This document shows, piece after piece, positions 1 to 7,396 of a stretch of DNA of 63,847 bases; the first letter of the stretch is position 1; each line of letters begins with the position of its first letter. Below the pieces are notes generated by a model. It searched no databases and was not told the DNA's origin. It was given only the letters and a program-made list of their open reading frames with translations. A program made the position numbers and the translations under genes. Source of the stretch: JBQCDV01 sp051960855 (GTDB taxonomy: Bacteria > Actinomycetota > Actinomycetes > JAJZTN01); NCBI GenBank assembly GCA_051960855.1, contig JBQCDV010000155.1:1-63847 (forward strand), given 5' to 3'.

Positions 1-1295
1 GTGTCACCGATCGGCTCGGTCGGGAAGTCCGCGAAGCAGATGGAGATGTCCATCGCGGTGATGACCAGCTCGACGACCTTGGCGAAGGTGACGGCGTCGA
101 AGGTGTCGTCGTCCTTGAGGAACTTCAGCAGGTTCAGCGAGGCCAGGTTGCAGCTGGAGTTGTCCAGGGACATGTACTCCGAGCACGGGTTGGACGCGGT
201 GATGCGGCCGGTCTCGGGGTTGGTGTGCCAGTCGTTGATGGTGTCGTCGTACTGGATGCCGGGGTCGGCGCACTCCCACGCGGCGGTGGCGATCTTCTGC
301 CACAGCTCGCGGGCGTCGACGGTCTCGATGACCTCACCGGTCGAGCGGGCACGCAGCCCGAAGGGCTTGCCGTCCTCGACCGCGCGCATGAACTCGTCGC
401 TGACGCGCACCGAGTTGTTGGCGTTCTGGTACTGGACGCTGGTGATGTCCTTGCCACCGAGGTCCATGTCGAAGCCGGCGTCGCGCAGGGCACGGATCTT
501 GTGCTCCTCGCGCTGCTTGGTCTCGATGAACTCCTCGATGTCGGGGTGGTCGACATCGAGCACGACCATCTTCGCCGCGCGACGGGTGGCGCCACCGGAC
601 TTGATGGTCCCGGCGCTGGCGTCGGCACCGCGCATGAAGGAGACCGGGCCGCTGGCGGTGCCGCCGGAGGACAGCAGCTCCTTGCTCGAGCGGATCCGGG
701 AGAGGTTGAGACCGGCACCGGAGCCGCCCTTGAAGATCAGGCCCTCCTCGCGGTACCAGTTCAGGATCGAGTCCATCGTGTCGTCGACGGACAGGATGAA
801 GCAGGCGCTGACCTGCTGCGGGGACTTGGTGCCGACGTTGAACCACACCGGCGAGTTGAACGAGAAGACCTGGTGGAGGAGGGCCCAGGTGAGCTCGTGC
901 TCGAAGATCTCGGCGTCCTCGTCGGTCGCGAAGTAGCCGTGCTCCTTGCCAGCCTTGGCGTAAGTCAGCACGACGCGGTCGATGAGCTGCTTGAGGCTCC
1001 ACTCGCGCTCCGGCGTGCCGACGGCGCCGCGGAAGTACTTGGTGGTGACGATCGTCGTGGCGTTCAGCGACCAGAAGTCGGGGAACTCGACACCGCGCTG
1101 GTCGAAGATGACCTCGCCGGTCTTCCAGTTGTTCTGGACGACGTCGCGGCGCTCCCAGGTCACCTCGTCGTAGGGGTGCACCCCCGGCGTCGTGTAGATG
1201 CGCTCGACCGTGAGGCCGGCGCCGGTGCTGCCCTTGACGGGACGCTTGCGGGCGGCGCCTGCGGTCGCGGCGTCACCGTGTGCGGTGTCGGTCAT
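1..1295 (-). CDS. nrdJ: Class II (adenosylcobalamin-dependent) ribonucleotide reductase, N-terminal part, cut by window edge
   Basis: Reduces ribonucleotides to deoxyribonucleotides using coenzyme B12 radical chemistry in the cytoplasm. The 431 visible codons start at an ATG (1295) preceded by a GGAGGAG ribosome site. Visible motifs in order are NSPVWFNVG, the ACFILSVDDTMDSI segment with a redox cysteine, GGSGAGLNLSRIRS and the active-site NPCSE near residue 365, all typical of NrdJ. The C-terminus lies outside the window. NrdR is encoded about 100 bp upstream on the same strand, the usual actinobacterial nrdR-nrdJ order, so both are probably repressed by NrdR. No cobalamin riboswitch is seen in the short gap. 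The family call is firm. Confidence 0.96.
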   Translation of the reverse strand, partial: MTDTAHGDAATAGAARKRPVKGSTGAGLTVERIYTTPGVHPYDEVTWERRDVVQNNWKTGEVIFDQRGVEFPDFWSLNATTIVTTKYFRGAVGTPEREWSLKQLIDRVVLTYAKAGKEHGYFATDEDAEIFEHELTWALLHQVFSFNSPVWFNVGTKSPQQVSACFILSVDDTMDSILNWYREEGLIFKGGSGAGLNLSRIRSSKELLSSGGTASGPVSFMRGADASAGTIKSGGATRRAAKMVVLDVDHPDIEEFIETKQREEHKIRALRDAGFDMDLGGKDITSVQYQNANNSVRVSDEFMRAVEDGKPFGLRARSTGEVIETVDARELWQKIATAAWECADPGIQYDDTINDWHTNPETGRITASNPCSEYMSLDNSSCNLASLNLLKFLKDDDTFDAVTFAKVVELVITAMDISICFADFPTEPIGD

Positions 1296-1396
1296 GCTGT
1301 CTCCTCCGAGGCCTGAAGGCCCTGTCTGTTCCAACAATCTGGGCGGCGCCGGACATCCCGGCGGTCCTGCTTCGTCTGGTGCTTCTGAGTGCGGGC

Positions 1397-1888
1397 TCAG
1401 GGCCCGGTGGTGACGCGGTCCTCGGGCTCGACGCCGGTGGCCTCGCCCTCGGCTCTCAGCAGCGCGATCTCGGCCTCGAAGTCGGCGAGCGACTCAAAGG
1501 AGCGGTAGACCGAGGCGAACCGCAGGTAGGCGACCTCGTCGAGCTCGCGCAGCGGCGTGAGGATGGCCAGGCCGATCTCGTGCGCCTCGATCTCGGCGGC
1601 TCCGCTGGAGCGCACCGACTCCTCGACGCGCTGGGCCAGCAGGGCGAGGTCGTCCTCGCTCACCGGCCGGCCCTGACAGGCCTTGCGAACGCCGCTGACG
1701 ACCTTCGCCCGGCTGAACGGCTCACCCGCGCCCGAGCGCTTGATCACCGTGAGACTCGCGGTCTCCGTCGTCGTGAACCGCCGCCCACAAGCAGGGCACG
1801 AACGGCGCCTGCGGATCGTGCTCCCGTCGTCGGTGACCCGGCTGTCGACCACTCGGCTATCGGCGTTGCGGCAGTAGGGGCAGAACAC
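1397..1888 (-). CDS. nrdR: Transcriptional repressor NrdR
   Basis: Zinc-finger plus ATP-cone repressor of ribonucleotide reductase genes. The 163-residue protein begins FCPYC and has the four zinc cysteines as CPYC and CPAC, then RRRRSCPACGRRFTTTE, then an ATP-cone (residues about 46-136, with VIKRSGAGEPFSRAKV). The start is the GTG at 1888, preceded by GAGGAGG at good spacing. The same frame stays open to 2128, but the family begins with this cysteine finger, so the longer start is rejected. It lies directly upstream of nrdJ. The acidic tail after the ATP-cone is variable in the family. Confidence 0.95.
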   Translation of the reverse strand: MFCPYCRNADSRVVDSRVTDDGSTIRRRRSCPACGRRFTTTETASLTVIKRSGAGEPFSRAKVVSGVRKACQGRPVSEDDLALLAQRVEESVRSSGAAEIEAHEIGLAILTPLRELDEVAYLRFASVYRSFESLADFEAEIALLRAEGEATGVEPEDRVTTGP

Positions 1889-1982
1889 CTCGAGCCTCCT
1901 CGAACGACGTCGCGCGCGGGCAGGCCGAGCGCGTGGCTGGGGATGGATCTGGGGACGGACCTGTGCGTGACCAGCGGTTTCC

Positions 1983-2024
1983 TGCGGATAACCGGCGGGG
2001 GCCCTGAGCACAACCTGTGGACGA
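1983..2024. promoter_or_regulatory. Two DnaA-box-like nonamers in the nrdR promoter region
   Basis: On the minus strand TTATCCGCA (1991-1983) and TCGTCCACA (2024-2016) each differ by one base from the DnaA-box forms TTATCCACA and TTGTCCACA. They lie between the putative NrdR boxes and the nrdR start. DnaA control of nrd genes is known in E. coli; here it is only suggested. Confidence 0.3.
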
Positions 2025-2025
2025 C

Positions 2026-2052
2026 TTACATCCATGTAACTACTAGATGTAG
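2026..2052. promoter_or_regulatory. Tandem NrdR-box-like palindromes upstream of nrdR
   Basis: Two adjacent inverted repeats lie about 140-165 bp before nrdR. One is TTACATCCATGTAA (2026-2039, a perfect dyad) and the other is CTACTAGATGTAG (2040-2052, arms CTAC/GTAG). They are AT-rich in a GC-rich setting, and paired boxes are how NrdR binds in other bacteria. Assignment to NrdR is an inference from position and symmetry. Confidence 0.5.
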
Positions 2053-2164
2053 GGGAACCGTAGACCTGCTGCCCCAAGGGCGCAAGCAGTTCTCGAAGAT
2101 GATCGGCGTGTCGCTCGAAGCCCCGCACGGGACGTGCGCGAGGGCCGCAATGGGGAGGGGTCAG

Positions 2165-2608
2165 TCAGCGCGCGAGCGACTGGCGAACGAGGCCGCCGCC
2201 GGCAGCGGACTGCAGCGCGCTGCGGGCCGAGAGCACTTCAGCGAGGCTCGACACGATGCTGAACTGCTGGGGGCCGCACGTCAGGACCAGCGTGGCGACG
2301 TCGGTCGAGCGACCGGTGGAGCGGGACAGCTTGGCCGAGACGACCGTCAGCTCGCGCGGGAGCGTGATGACGGTGGACGTCACGCTGATCTCCCGGTCCT
2401 CGTGAGCCAGGGAGACCTCGCCGACGAGGATTTCCTGCGGGGTGCTGTAGACCGCGACCGTCGGCGGCGTGCGCCCCTTGAGGAGCTCGGCGACCGAGCG
2501 GCCGGCCAGGACGCTGGCGAGCTCGGCGAGGTCGGTGAAGGCGGCTTCGATGGCTTCGTTCTGGCTCGGCGCAGCACTTCGCGCCTCGACTCGCCCAAAC
2601 GGCGCCAT
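2165..2608 (-). CDS. Conserved-looking hypothetical protein between nrdR and the SOS LysM gene
   Basis: A 147-residue protein of unknown function, not recognised. The ATG at 2608 is preceded by a GGAGGGGATT purine stretch. The frame is open to 3223 upstream, but there it overlaps the LysM gene and becomes compositionally poor, so the short start is preferred. Visible features are an N-terminal helical region (SQNEAIEAAFTDLAELAS, about residues 15-33), then a mostly beta pattern with alternating hydrophobics (EILVGEVSLAHEDREISVTS) and a small helical end. There is no signal peptide or membrane segment. It is encoded with nrdR and the LysM gene, so it may share their SOS or nucleotide-stress setting, but nothing in it states a function. 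Confidence 0.6.
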   Translation of the reverse strand: MAPFGRVEARSAAPSQNEAIEAAFTDLAELASVLAGRSVAELLKGRTPPTVAVYSTPQEILVGEVSLAHEDREISVTSTVITLPRELTVVSAKLSRSTGRSTDVATLVLTCGPQQFSIVSSLAEVLSARSALQSAAGGGLVRQSLAR

Positions 2609-2736
2609 TCGAGAATCCCCTCCCCATCCCTCAGCTCGTGGCCCTGCGCCCGCCCCCGCGCCCGCGGCTGCGCCTGCGCCTGCGGCCGGTCGCCTCACCA
2701 TCGGCGGGGCAACCACCGGACCTGAGCGACAACCGC

Positions 2737-3135
2737 TCAGTGCGCGATCGGGACCTGCAGCTCCTGACCAGGCTGGACCATGACGCCATCGAGGTGGTTG
2801 ACCGCGACGATGTCGGCGATGACGTCGCGCGGGTCGCGCTGCGGCGACACCGAGCGCGCGATCTGCCACAGCGACTGACCGGGCTCGACGACCACTGCGC
2901 GGGTCGACACCGTGTCCGAGGCCTGGGCGGAGCCGTGCAGACCGACTGAGAGGCCCACCGCTGCCGTGCCGGCCACGGCAAGCGAGACCAGGAGCCGCCC
3001 GCGGCGCGTGAGCCGCAGGGAGGCTGAGGGTGCGGCAGGTGCCGCCTCCTGCTGGACGCGCGCGGCGCGCGAAGCCACGGGCCGCGTCGGACGCGAAGCC
3101 TTGCTCGACGGCATCGCCACCATCAGAGTGCTCAT
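2737..3135 (-). CDS. SOS-controlled LysM membrane protein (ChiZ/Rv2719c-like putative division inhibitor)
   Basis: A 132-residue protein with a basic cytoplasmic N-terminus (about 1-45), one membrane segment (LLVSLAVAGTAAVGLSVGL, about 48-66) and an extracytoplasmic LysM domain starting VVVEPGQSLWQIARSV (about 85-130) for peptidoglycan binding. It is divergent from lexA and upstream of nrdR, the same place as Rv2719c (ChiZ) of M. tuberculosis, an SOS-induced protein that halts division. Two SOS boxes sit right before its start, supporting LexA control. No hydrolase domain beyond LysM is visible, so enzymatic activity is not claimed. The role is inferred from synteny and domain. Confidence 0.8.
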   Translation of the reverse strand: MSTLMVAMPSSKASRPTRPVASRAARVQQEAAPAAPSASLRLTRRGRLLVSLAVAGTAAVGLSVGLHGSAQASDTVSTRAVVVEPGQSLWQIARSVSPQRDPRDVIADIVAVNHLDGVMVQPGQELQVPIAH

Positions 3136-3146
3136 GCTGACTCTCC

Positions 3147-3162
3147 TCGTACGAGTGTTCGA
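3147..3162. promoter_or_regulatory. SOS (LexA) box 1, LysM-gene side
   Basis: TCGTACGAGTGTTCGA differs by one base from the actinobacterial LexA consensus TCGAACnnnnGTTCGA. It lies 12 bp upstream of the LysM gene start. Confidence 0.75.
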
Positions 3163-3163
3163 A

Positions 3164-3179
3164 CCGAACGTCTGTACGA
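3164..3179. promoter_or_regulatory. SOS (LexA) box 2, LysM-gene side
   Basis: CCGAACGTCTGTACGA carries CGAAC-N4-GTACG, one core mismatch from the LexA consensus. It lies immediately next to box 1, so the LysM gene has a tandem operator. Confidence 0.6.
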
Positions 3180-3215
3180 GTTGTACTCCCCGGGTCTGAC
3201 AGGGTCAAGACACGA

Positions 3216-3231
3216 TCGAACACATGTTTGA
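3216..3231. promoter_or_regulatory. SOS (LexA) box 3, lexA side
   Basis: TCGAACACATGTTTGA is one base from a perfect actinobacterial SOS box. It lies about 97 bp before the preferred lexA start and would serve autorepression. Confidence 0.85.
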
Positions 3232-3312
3232 ATCCGGGTGCTCGCGTGGCTAGCCTGATCGTCGTGATCAGGGGAGATGTCGTCCCTGTCCTGCGGCGTC
3301 GAGGGAGTGCGG

Positions 3313-4002
3313 ATGAGCGACAAGTCGGTGCGCGAGTTGCCGGATGGACCAGCCGACTCGAGCGGCCTGACGGCGCGGCAGCGGCGGGTGCTCGAGGTCA
3401 TCCGCGACTCCGTCGAGCGCCGCGGCTATCCCCCGAGCATGCGCGAGATCGGCGAGGCCGTCGGCCTCACCTCACCTTCGTCGGTCGCCCACCAGCTCGC
3501 GATGCTCGAGCGCAAGGGCTACCTGCGCCGCGACCCCAACCGGCCGCGCGCCATCGAGGTCCGCTCCCCCGAGCAGCCTGAGGCCGAGACCACCTACGAC
3601 GAGACGGGAAGCGGAGACGAGCGCCCCACTCCGTCGTTCGTGCCGGTTGTCGGCCGGATCGCCGCCGGCGGACCCATCCTCGCCGAGCAGGTGGTGGAGG
3701 ACGTCTTCCCGCTGCCGCGCCAGATCGTCGGTGAGGGGCAGCTCTTCCTGCTCAAGGTCGTCGGCGACTCGATGATCGACGCCGCCATCTGCGACGGCGA
3801 CTGGGTGGTCGTGCGGCAGCAGCCCACCGCCGACAACGGCGACATCGTCGCGGCGATGATCGAGGGCGAGGCGACCGTCAAGACGCTGTCGCGCAAGGAC
3901 GGCCACGTGTGGCTGCTGCCGCACAACGAGAACTACGCGCCGATCCCCGGTGACGAGGCGACGGTGCTGGGTCGTGTGACGGCGGTGCTACGGCGGGTCT
4001 GA
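3313..4002 (+). CDS. lexA: SOS repressor LexA
   Basis: Repressor of the DNA-damage response, inactivated by RecA-stimulated self-cleavage. The 229-residue form has an N-terminal winged helix (LTARQRRVLEVIRDSVE, then GYPPSMREIGEAVGL-TSPSSVAHQL as recognition helix), the Ala-Gly cleavage bond in GRIAAGGP, the catalytic serine in GDSMID and the lysine in EATVKTL. I chose the ATG at 3313 because CGAGGGAG lies about 6 nt before it. An in-frame ATG at 3277 would add twelve residues. It is divergent from the LysM gene, with SOS boxes between. Confidence 0.96.
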   Translation: MSDKSVRELPDGPADSSGLTARQRRVLEVIRDSVERRGYPPSMREIGEAVGLTSPSSVAHQLAMLERKGYLRRDPNRPRAIEVRSPEQPEAETTYDETGSGDERPTPSFVPVVGRIAAGGPILAEQVVEDVFPLPRQIVGEGQLFLLKVVGDSMIDAAICDGDWVVVRQQPTADNGDIVAAMIEGEATVKTLSRKDGHVWLLPHNENYAPIPGDEATVLGRVTAVLRRV

Positions 4003-4067
4003 TGCCGCAAGCCCCGACCCTTCGGTTCCCGGGACCCTTGGCGTTGTACGCCTGTGCAGCGGACGTC

Positions 4068-4073
4068 TAACAT
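4068..4073 (+). promoter_or_regulatory. Leaderless-type -10 box of the toxin-antitoxin pair
   Basis: TAACAT ends 6 nt before the GTG start at 4080 and no Shine-Dalgarno stretch is present. This fits transcription starting at or next to the start codon. Confidence 0.5.
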
Positions 4074-4079
4074 CAAGGC

Positions 4080-4280
4080 GTGAGCAGGACGATCGGCTTC
4101 CGCCCCACCGAGGATGACGAGCGCATCATCCGGGAGGCCTTGCGCGACGACGAGCGGACCGTCGATGTGATTCGGCGGGCGTTGCGGCTGTTGGATCGTG
4201 AGGCGTGGTTGGCACGCGCTCGCGCTGACGCCGCAGGGTTGGCAGACGAAGACCTGTCGAGCGAGGCGGACGCCTGGTGA
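4080..4280 (+). CDS. Putative antitoxin of a MazEF-like pair
   Basis: A 66-residue acidic/basic protein whose first part (GFRPTEDDERIIREAL, then TVDVIRRALRLLDREAW) looks like a short ribbon-helix-helix type DNA-binding module. The C-terminal tail is acidic (DEDLSSEADAW) and could wrap the toxin. Its stop overlaps the toxin start by four bases (GTGA), so the two are translated together. Antitoxin identity rests on position, size and this overlap rather than on a firm family match. Confidence 0.7.
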   Translation: MSRTIGFRPTEDDERIIREALRDDERTVDVIRRALRLLDREAWLARARADAAGLADEDLSSEADAW

Positions 4281-4594
4281 TCCGTGGGGCCGTTTATCGA
4301 GTCGATCTCGGCACCAACCGTCGCGGGCATGAGCAGCAGGGGCGCCGGTACGGACTTGTTCTGAGCCCCAGTGACATGGCCTGGAGCGTCGCGACGATCG
4401 TTCCGACGTCGACGGCTGCGGCCGCTGCGGTCTTCCGACCCGAGATCGAGCTCGGTGGAGTGCCGACTCGGTTCCTCGTGGACCAGCTCCGCAGCGTCGA
4501 CGTGGGCTTTATCGCCGACGAGCCCTCGTACTTCCTCACGCGAGACGAGCTCGAAGAAGTTGAAAACGCCGTCTCCCGCTACCTCGGCCTCTGA
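4277..4594 (+). CDS. MazF/PemK-family endoribonuclease toxin
   Basis: A 105-residue protein with the PemK-like fold signatures: RGAVYRVDLGTNRRGHEQQG at the N-terminus, the YGLVLSP strand, VATIVPTST, and PTRFLVDQLRSVDV near residue 75. Family members cleave mRNA when released from their antitoxin. The usual family start is G-[ED]-[VI]-W/Y; here it reads RGAVY, within normal variation. It overlaps the antitoxin gene by four bases. Target sequence specificity cannot be read from the sequence. Confidence 0.88.
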   Translation: MIRGAVYRVDLGTNRRGHEQQGRRYGLVLSPSDMAWSVATIVPTSTAAAAAVFRPEIELGGVPTRFLVDQLRSVDVGFIADEPSYFLTRDELEEVENAVSRYLGL

Positions 4595-4633
4595 GCAGCG
4601 GCGGCGCGGGAGGCTCCAGCGCCGTTCGGGACG

Positions 4634-5554
4634 TCAGGACTGCAGCTGCGCGCCCCAGCGAGTCGTCACCGACTGCTCGGGGGCGAGCCGGATGACGTCG
4701 CTGCCGGACTGGAAGGCGTTCGGCGGGGCGGTCATCGGCTCGGAGCCGAGGCCGGCGCGCTGGCGGTCGCCGCTGAGGGTGTCGCTCGTGTAGATCTCGA
4801 GGTAGGGGTAGTGCTCGTCGGCCCACAGTGACGCGCGCCGGTTGTCGGCGCGGTCGAGGTGGATCCAGGCGCGGCCATCGGCGTCTCGGGTGAGGTCGGT
4901 GAAGGCGTAGTCGACTTCCAGCCCCTTGAGGCTGCGGCCCTGGCGGAAGTCGTACTCGGTGCCCTCGACGGGGACGACATCTGTGGGCAGTTGGCGCTTG
5001 TCGGTGGCGACGCGCTTGTTGGCCTCGAGCGTGAGCGTGCAGTCGTCGACCTTGGCCCCCTTGTCCCCCGGCGAGAGATACGGGTGCTGGCCGTGGGCGT
5101 AGGGCAGGTCCTGGGTGCCGAGGTTGGTGGCCGTCGTCGTGCACACGAGGCCGGAGTCGGTGAGCTCGTACTCGACGTTGACGTGCAGGGTGAAGGGGTA
5201 GCCCTTGCGCGGGAAGATCTGCGTCTCCACGACGACCCGGGAGTCGGCCTGCTCGACCAGCGCCCAGGGCTGCCAGCGGAGGAAGCCGTGGATGGCGTTG
5301 TCCTTCTCGGGCTCCGTGAGCGGCACCTGGTAGTTGCGACCGTCCCACTCGTACCGGCCGTCGCCGAGACGGTTGGGCCACGGGATCAGTGGGCAACCGT
5401 GGGCGCCGTCGCACATCTGGTCGATGTCGTAGGGGTGCAGCACGGGCACGTCGCCGTCGTAGTACTCCCGGACTCCCCCGCCGACCTCGACGATCGTGGC
5501 GCGGGCCTTGCCCAGCCGGATCTCCCACTGCTGACCGGACGGCCACACCGCCAT
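4634..5554 (-). CDS. Aldose 1-epimerase (mutarotase) family protein
   Basis: A 306-residue cytoplasmic galactose-mutarotase-fold protein, interconverting alpha and beta anomers of hexoses. Characteristic pieces are PLIPWPNRLGDGRYEWDG (about residues 56-73), NAIHGFLRW (about 88-96, containing the first active-site histidine), PYAHGQHPYLS (about 150-160, second histidine) and LEIYTSDTL (about 253-261). No signal peptide is present. It stands alone between the toxin gene (convergent) and the gene at 5687 (divergent). Substrate is not predictable; the group includes enzymes for glucose, galactose and hexose 6-phosphates. Confidence 0.9.
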   Translation of the reverse strand: MAVWPSGQQWEIRLGKARATIVEVGGGVREYYDGDVPVLHPYDIDQMCDGAHGCPLIPWPNRLGDGRYEWDGRNYQVPLTEPEKDNAIHGFLRWQPWALVEQADSRVVVETQIFPRKGYPFTLHVNVEYELTDSGLVCTTTATNLGTQDLPYAHGQHPYLSPGDKGAKVDDCTLTLEANKRVATDKRQLPTDVVPVEGTEYDFRQGRSLKGLEVDYAFTDLTRDADGRAWIHLDRADNRRASLWADEHYPYLEIYTSDTLSGDRQRAGLGSEPMTAPPNAFQSGSDVIRLAPEQSVTTRWGAQLQS

Positions 5555-5686
5555 GACGCACTCCTCTGGGTCGCGGATGTCTTCGGATCATCCTTGCCCG
5601 AGGGCAGGCGATCCAACTCCTGCGAGGCAAGACTCGGCTTAGATGAGGCCACGCGGTCGACTACCGGGAGCGATCAAGGGGGAGCC

Positions 5687-6208
5687 ATGAGCTACGCGAC
5701 GAATCCCACATGGCGACGCTGCCAGCGCGTACTCGCCTCAGTAGTCGAGTTGCACAAGCGCGGCTACCAGCGACTCCGGATCTCGCCGGGCATCGCGCCC
5801 ACCGGGCTCGCCTGGCGATGCATCCTGGCCCCAGCAAGCCGTTTCGAGACGGGCGGGCTCCTCTTGGGCCCACGCGCTTCGTGGGACGACGGATCGATGG
5901 TTGTGTACAGCAGCGCTCAAGAGGCGGAGTACTTCGGCTGGCCGGACGTGACGACAGCGTCCGCTCGTGAGTTGGCTGACGCTGTCGAAGCTCGGTGCCC
6001 GCGCCTGATCAACGAGAGCAGAGGGCAGGACTGGCCGTACAGCGGCTGGTTGATCGAAATCCTCGGGTACGCGGAGCGCCGCATTCTCCCGAGTGCGTAT
6101 GACGACAGCTGGCCAAAGCCCGACTGGTACCCCCAAGGCATCGTTGTCGAAGGAGCCCAGGACTCTCCGCTCCGTCTACCGGCCCCTCCAGCACCTCCGG
6201 ACGCCTAG
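5687..6208 (+). CDS. Hypothetical protein, unknown function
   Basis: A 173-residue protein starting at an ATG preceded by AAGGGGGAG. The frame is open far upstream, but that part lies over the epimerase gene. It begins TNPTWRRCQRVLASVVELHK and contains a tryptophan-rich C-terminal half (DWPYSGWLIEILGYAERR, then DDSWPKPDWYPQG). No membrane segment, signal or recognisable catalytic motif is visible, and the family is not recognised. Such soluble orphan proteins often sit in strain-variable regions. The well-placed ribosome site and normal codon use support a real gene. Confidence 0.65.
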   Translation: MSYATNPTWRRCQRVLASVVELHKRGYQRLRISPGIAPTGLAWRCILAPASRFETGGLLLGPRASWDDGSMVVYSSAQEAEYFGWPDVTTASARELADAVEARCPRLINESRGQDWPYSGWLIEILGYAERRILPSAYDDSWPKPDWYPQGIVVEGAQDSPLRLPAPPAPPDA

Positions 6209-6221
6209 CTCGTCCGCGACT

Positions 6222-6809
6222 TCAGCTGGCGGCGGCGGTCGCCTTCGCTGCCGCCTTGGCCGCAGCCTTCTTCTGCTGCTTGTACTCCCGCACCTTGAGC
6301 AGGGTGTCCGGCCCGGTGACGTCCGCGACCGACCGGTAGCCCTTCAGGGCGTAGTCACCGGCCGCGGCCTTCCAGCCGGTCGGCTGGACGTCCAGCTGCT
6401 TGCCGAGCAGCGCGATGAGGATCTTGGCCGTCTGCTCGCCGTAGCCCGGCAGCTCCCGGATCCGCTTGAAGAGCTCGGCGCCAGTCTTGGCCTCCGACCA
6501 CAGCCGGGTCACGTCGCCGTCGTACTTCGCCTCGACGATGCGGGCCAGCTCCTGCACCTGCGCAGCCTTGGCCCCAGGGAAGCGGTGGATCGCCGGCGGC
6601 TGCGTGCAGAGCGCCTTGAACTCCTCCGGGTCGGCAGCGGCGATGGCCGCGGTGTCGAGCGAGCCGAAGCGGCTCAGGATCTTCCAGCCGCCACGGAACG
6701 CGTGCTCGATCGGGTACTGCTGGTCGAGCTGCATTCCGATGACCAGCGCCAGCGGGTGCTCGTCGAGGACAGCGTCAGCATCCGGCTCGTTCGTGATGTG
6801 GAAGGCCAT
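6222..6809 (-). CDS. HhH-GPD-type base-excision DNA repair protein
   Basis: A 195-residue protein of the helix-hairpin-helix/GPD superfamily, an uncharacterised actinobacterial subgroup of DNA glycosylase-like proteins. It starts with PLALVIGMQLDQQYPIEHAF, matching the helix that carries Leu/Gln near the start of the glycosylase core. It has the hairpin in RELPGYGEQTAKILIALLG (about 127-145). The usual catalytic lysine or aspartate position after the hairpin is not clearly assignable, and no iron-sulfur cysteine cluster is present. The C-terminal tail is a Lys/Ala-rich extension, possibly for DNA contact. The frame is open upstream, but the next gene overlaps there. Confidence 0.85.
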   Translation of the reverse strand: MAFHITNEPDADAVLDEHPLALVIGMQLDQQYPIEHAFRGGWKILSRFGSLDTAAIAAADPEEFKALCTQPPAIHRFPGAKAAQVQELARIVEAKYDGDVTRLWSEAKTGAELFKRIRELPGYGEQTAKILIALLGKQLDVQPTGWKAAAGDYALKGYRSVADVTGPDTLLKVREYKQQKKAAAKAAAKATAAAS

Positions 6810-6856
6810 GCCGCTGATTGTCCGGCTGGCATCGCCGGAGCGGAAGTCGGAACCGA

Positions 6857-7321
6857 TCACCGACTTGCCCGCTTCCGCGGAGCCTTCAGCACGGCGACCG
6901 GCGCCAGTCCCCAAAGCAGCGCGGCAATCCAGAGCACGCGAGCCCCCAGGTGAGCGTGGCTCGGATCGGGGGCGGCCAGAGCCGTCATCGCGACGGCCAG
7001 CCACGCCCCTGCCAGGACCCCGCCCAGACTCGTGACGAGCGCGACAGTGACGGCTGCCGCTTGCTCCTCCAGTCGCCCGGAACGCGCGAAGGTCGCGAGG
7101 ACCGCGACGACCGCGAGGACGACCGCGCAGCCAACGCCGATCCACCACACCGAGGCCGTCGGGCTGCTGAAGCCGTCCGGCGGGCCGTCCAGGCTGCCGC
7201 TCCAGTGGCTGGCCATCGGATCGGGCAGCCGGTCCCTCCACGCCAGCCAGCTCACTCCGACAACGACAACTGGCGCCGCTGCCAAGGCAGTCGCCGCGCC
7301 CCATCGAGCGTCCCCCGACAT
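6857..7321 (-). CDS. DUF1648-like integral membrane protein
   Basis: A 154-residue protein with about four hydrophobic segments. The first (ATALAAAPVVVVGVSWLAW) is followed by the short motif RLPDPMASHWSGSLDGPPDG, which resembles the DUF1648 signature (P-x-H-x-x-x-G-x-P/D) seen in SdpI-like and GntR-associated membrane proteins. It lies 47 bp upstream of the HhH-GPD gene on the same strand and may be co-transcribed. Function is unknown. Confidence 0.7.
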   Translation of the reverse strand: MSGDARWGAATALAAAPVVVVGVSWLAWRDRLPDPMASHWSGSLDGPPDGFSSPTASVWWIGVGCAVVLAVVAVLATFARSGRLEEQAAAVTVALVTSLGGVLAGAWLAVAMTALAAPDPSHAHLGARVLWIAALLWGLAPVAVLKAPRKRASR

Positions 7322-7396
7322 GCCATCACTGTAGAAGTCGGAGCGTCTACTGCCTGACCGACCGCGACCCGCTCACCGGCCGCGTCCGCCGCTAGC

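Noticed and set aside
225..1316. Plus-strand open frame opposite nrdJ
   Set aside because: The minus strand carries unmistakable NrdJ motifs including NPCSE; the plus frame is a GC-rich mirror.
1296..1396. Cobalamin riboswitch before nrdJ
   Set aside because: The gap is only about 100 bp and shows no B12-box-like sequence or expected stem pattern.
1280..2725. Long plus-strand open frame (481 codons) opposite nrdR
   Set aside because: It lies antisense to nrdR and the unknown gene at 2165, has shadow-like Arg/Gly/Ala composition and shows no domain.
4859..5686. N-terminal extension of the hypothetical protein at 5687
   Set aside because: Antisense to the aldose epimerase gene; the ATG at 5687 has a good ribosome site.
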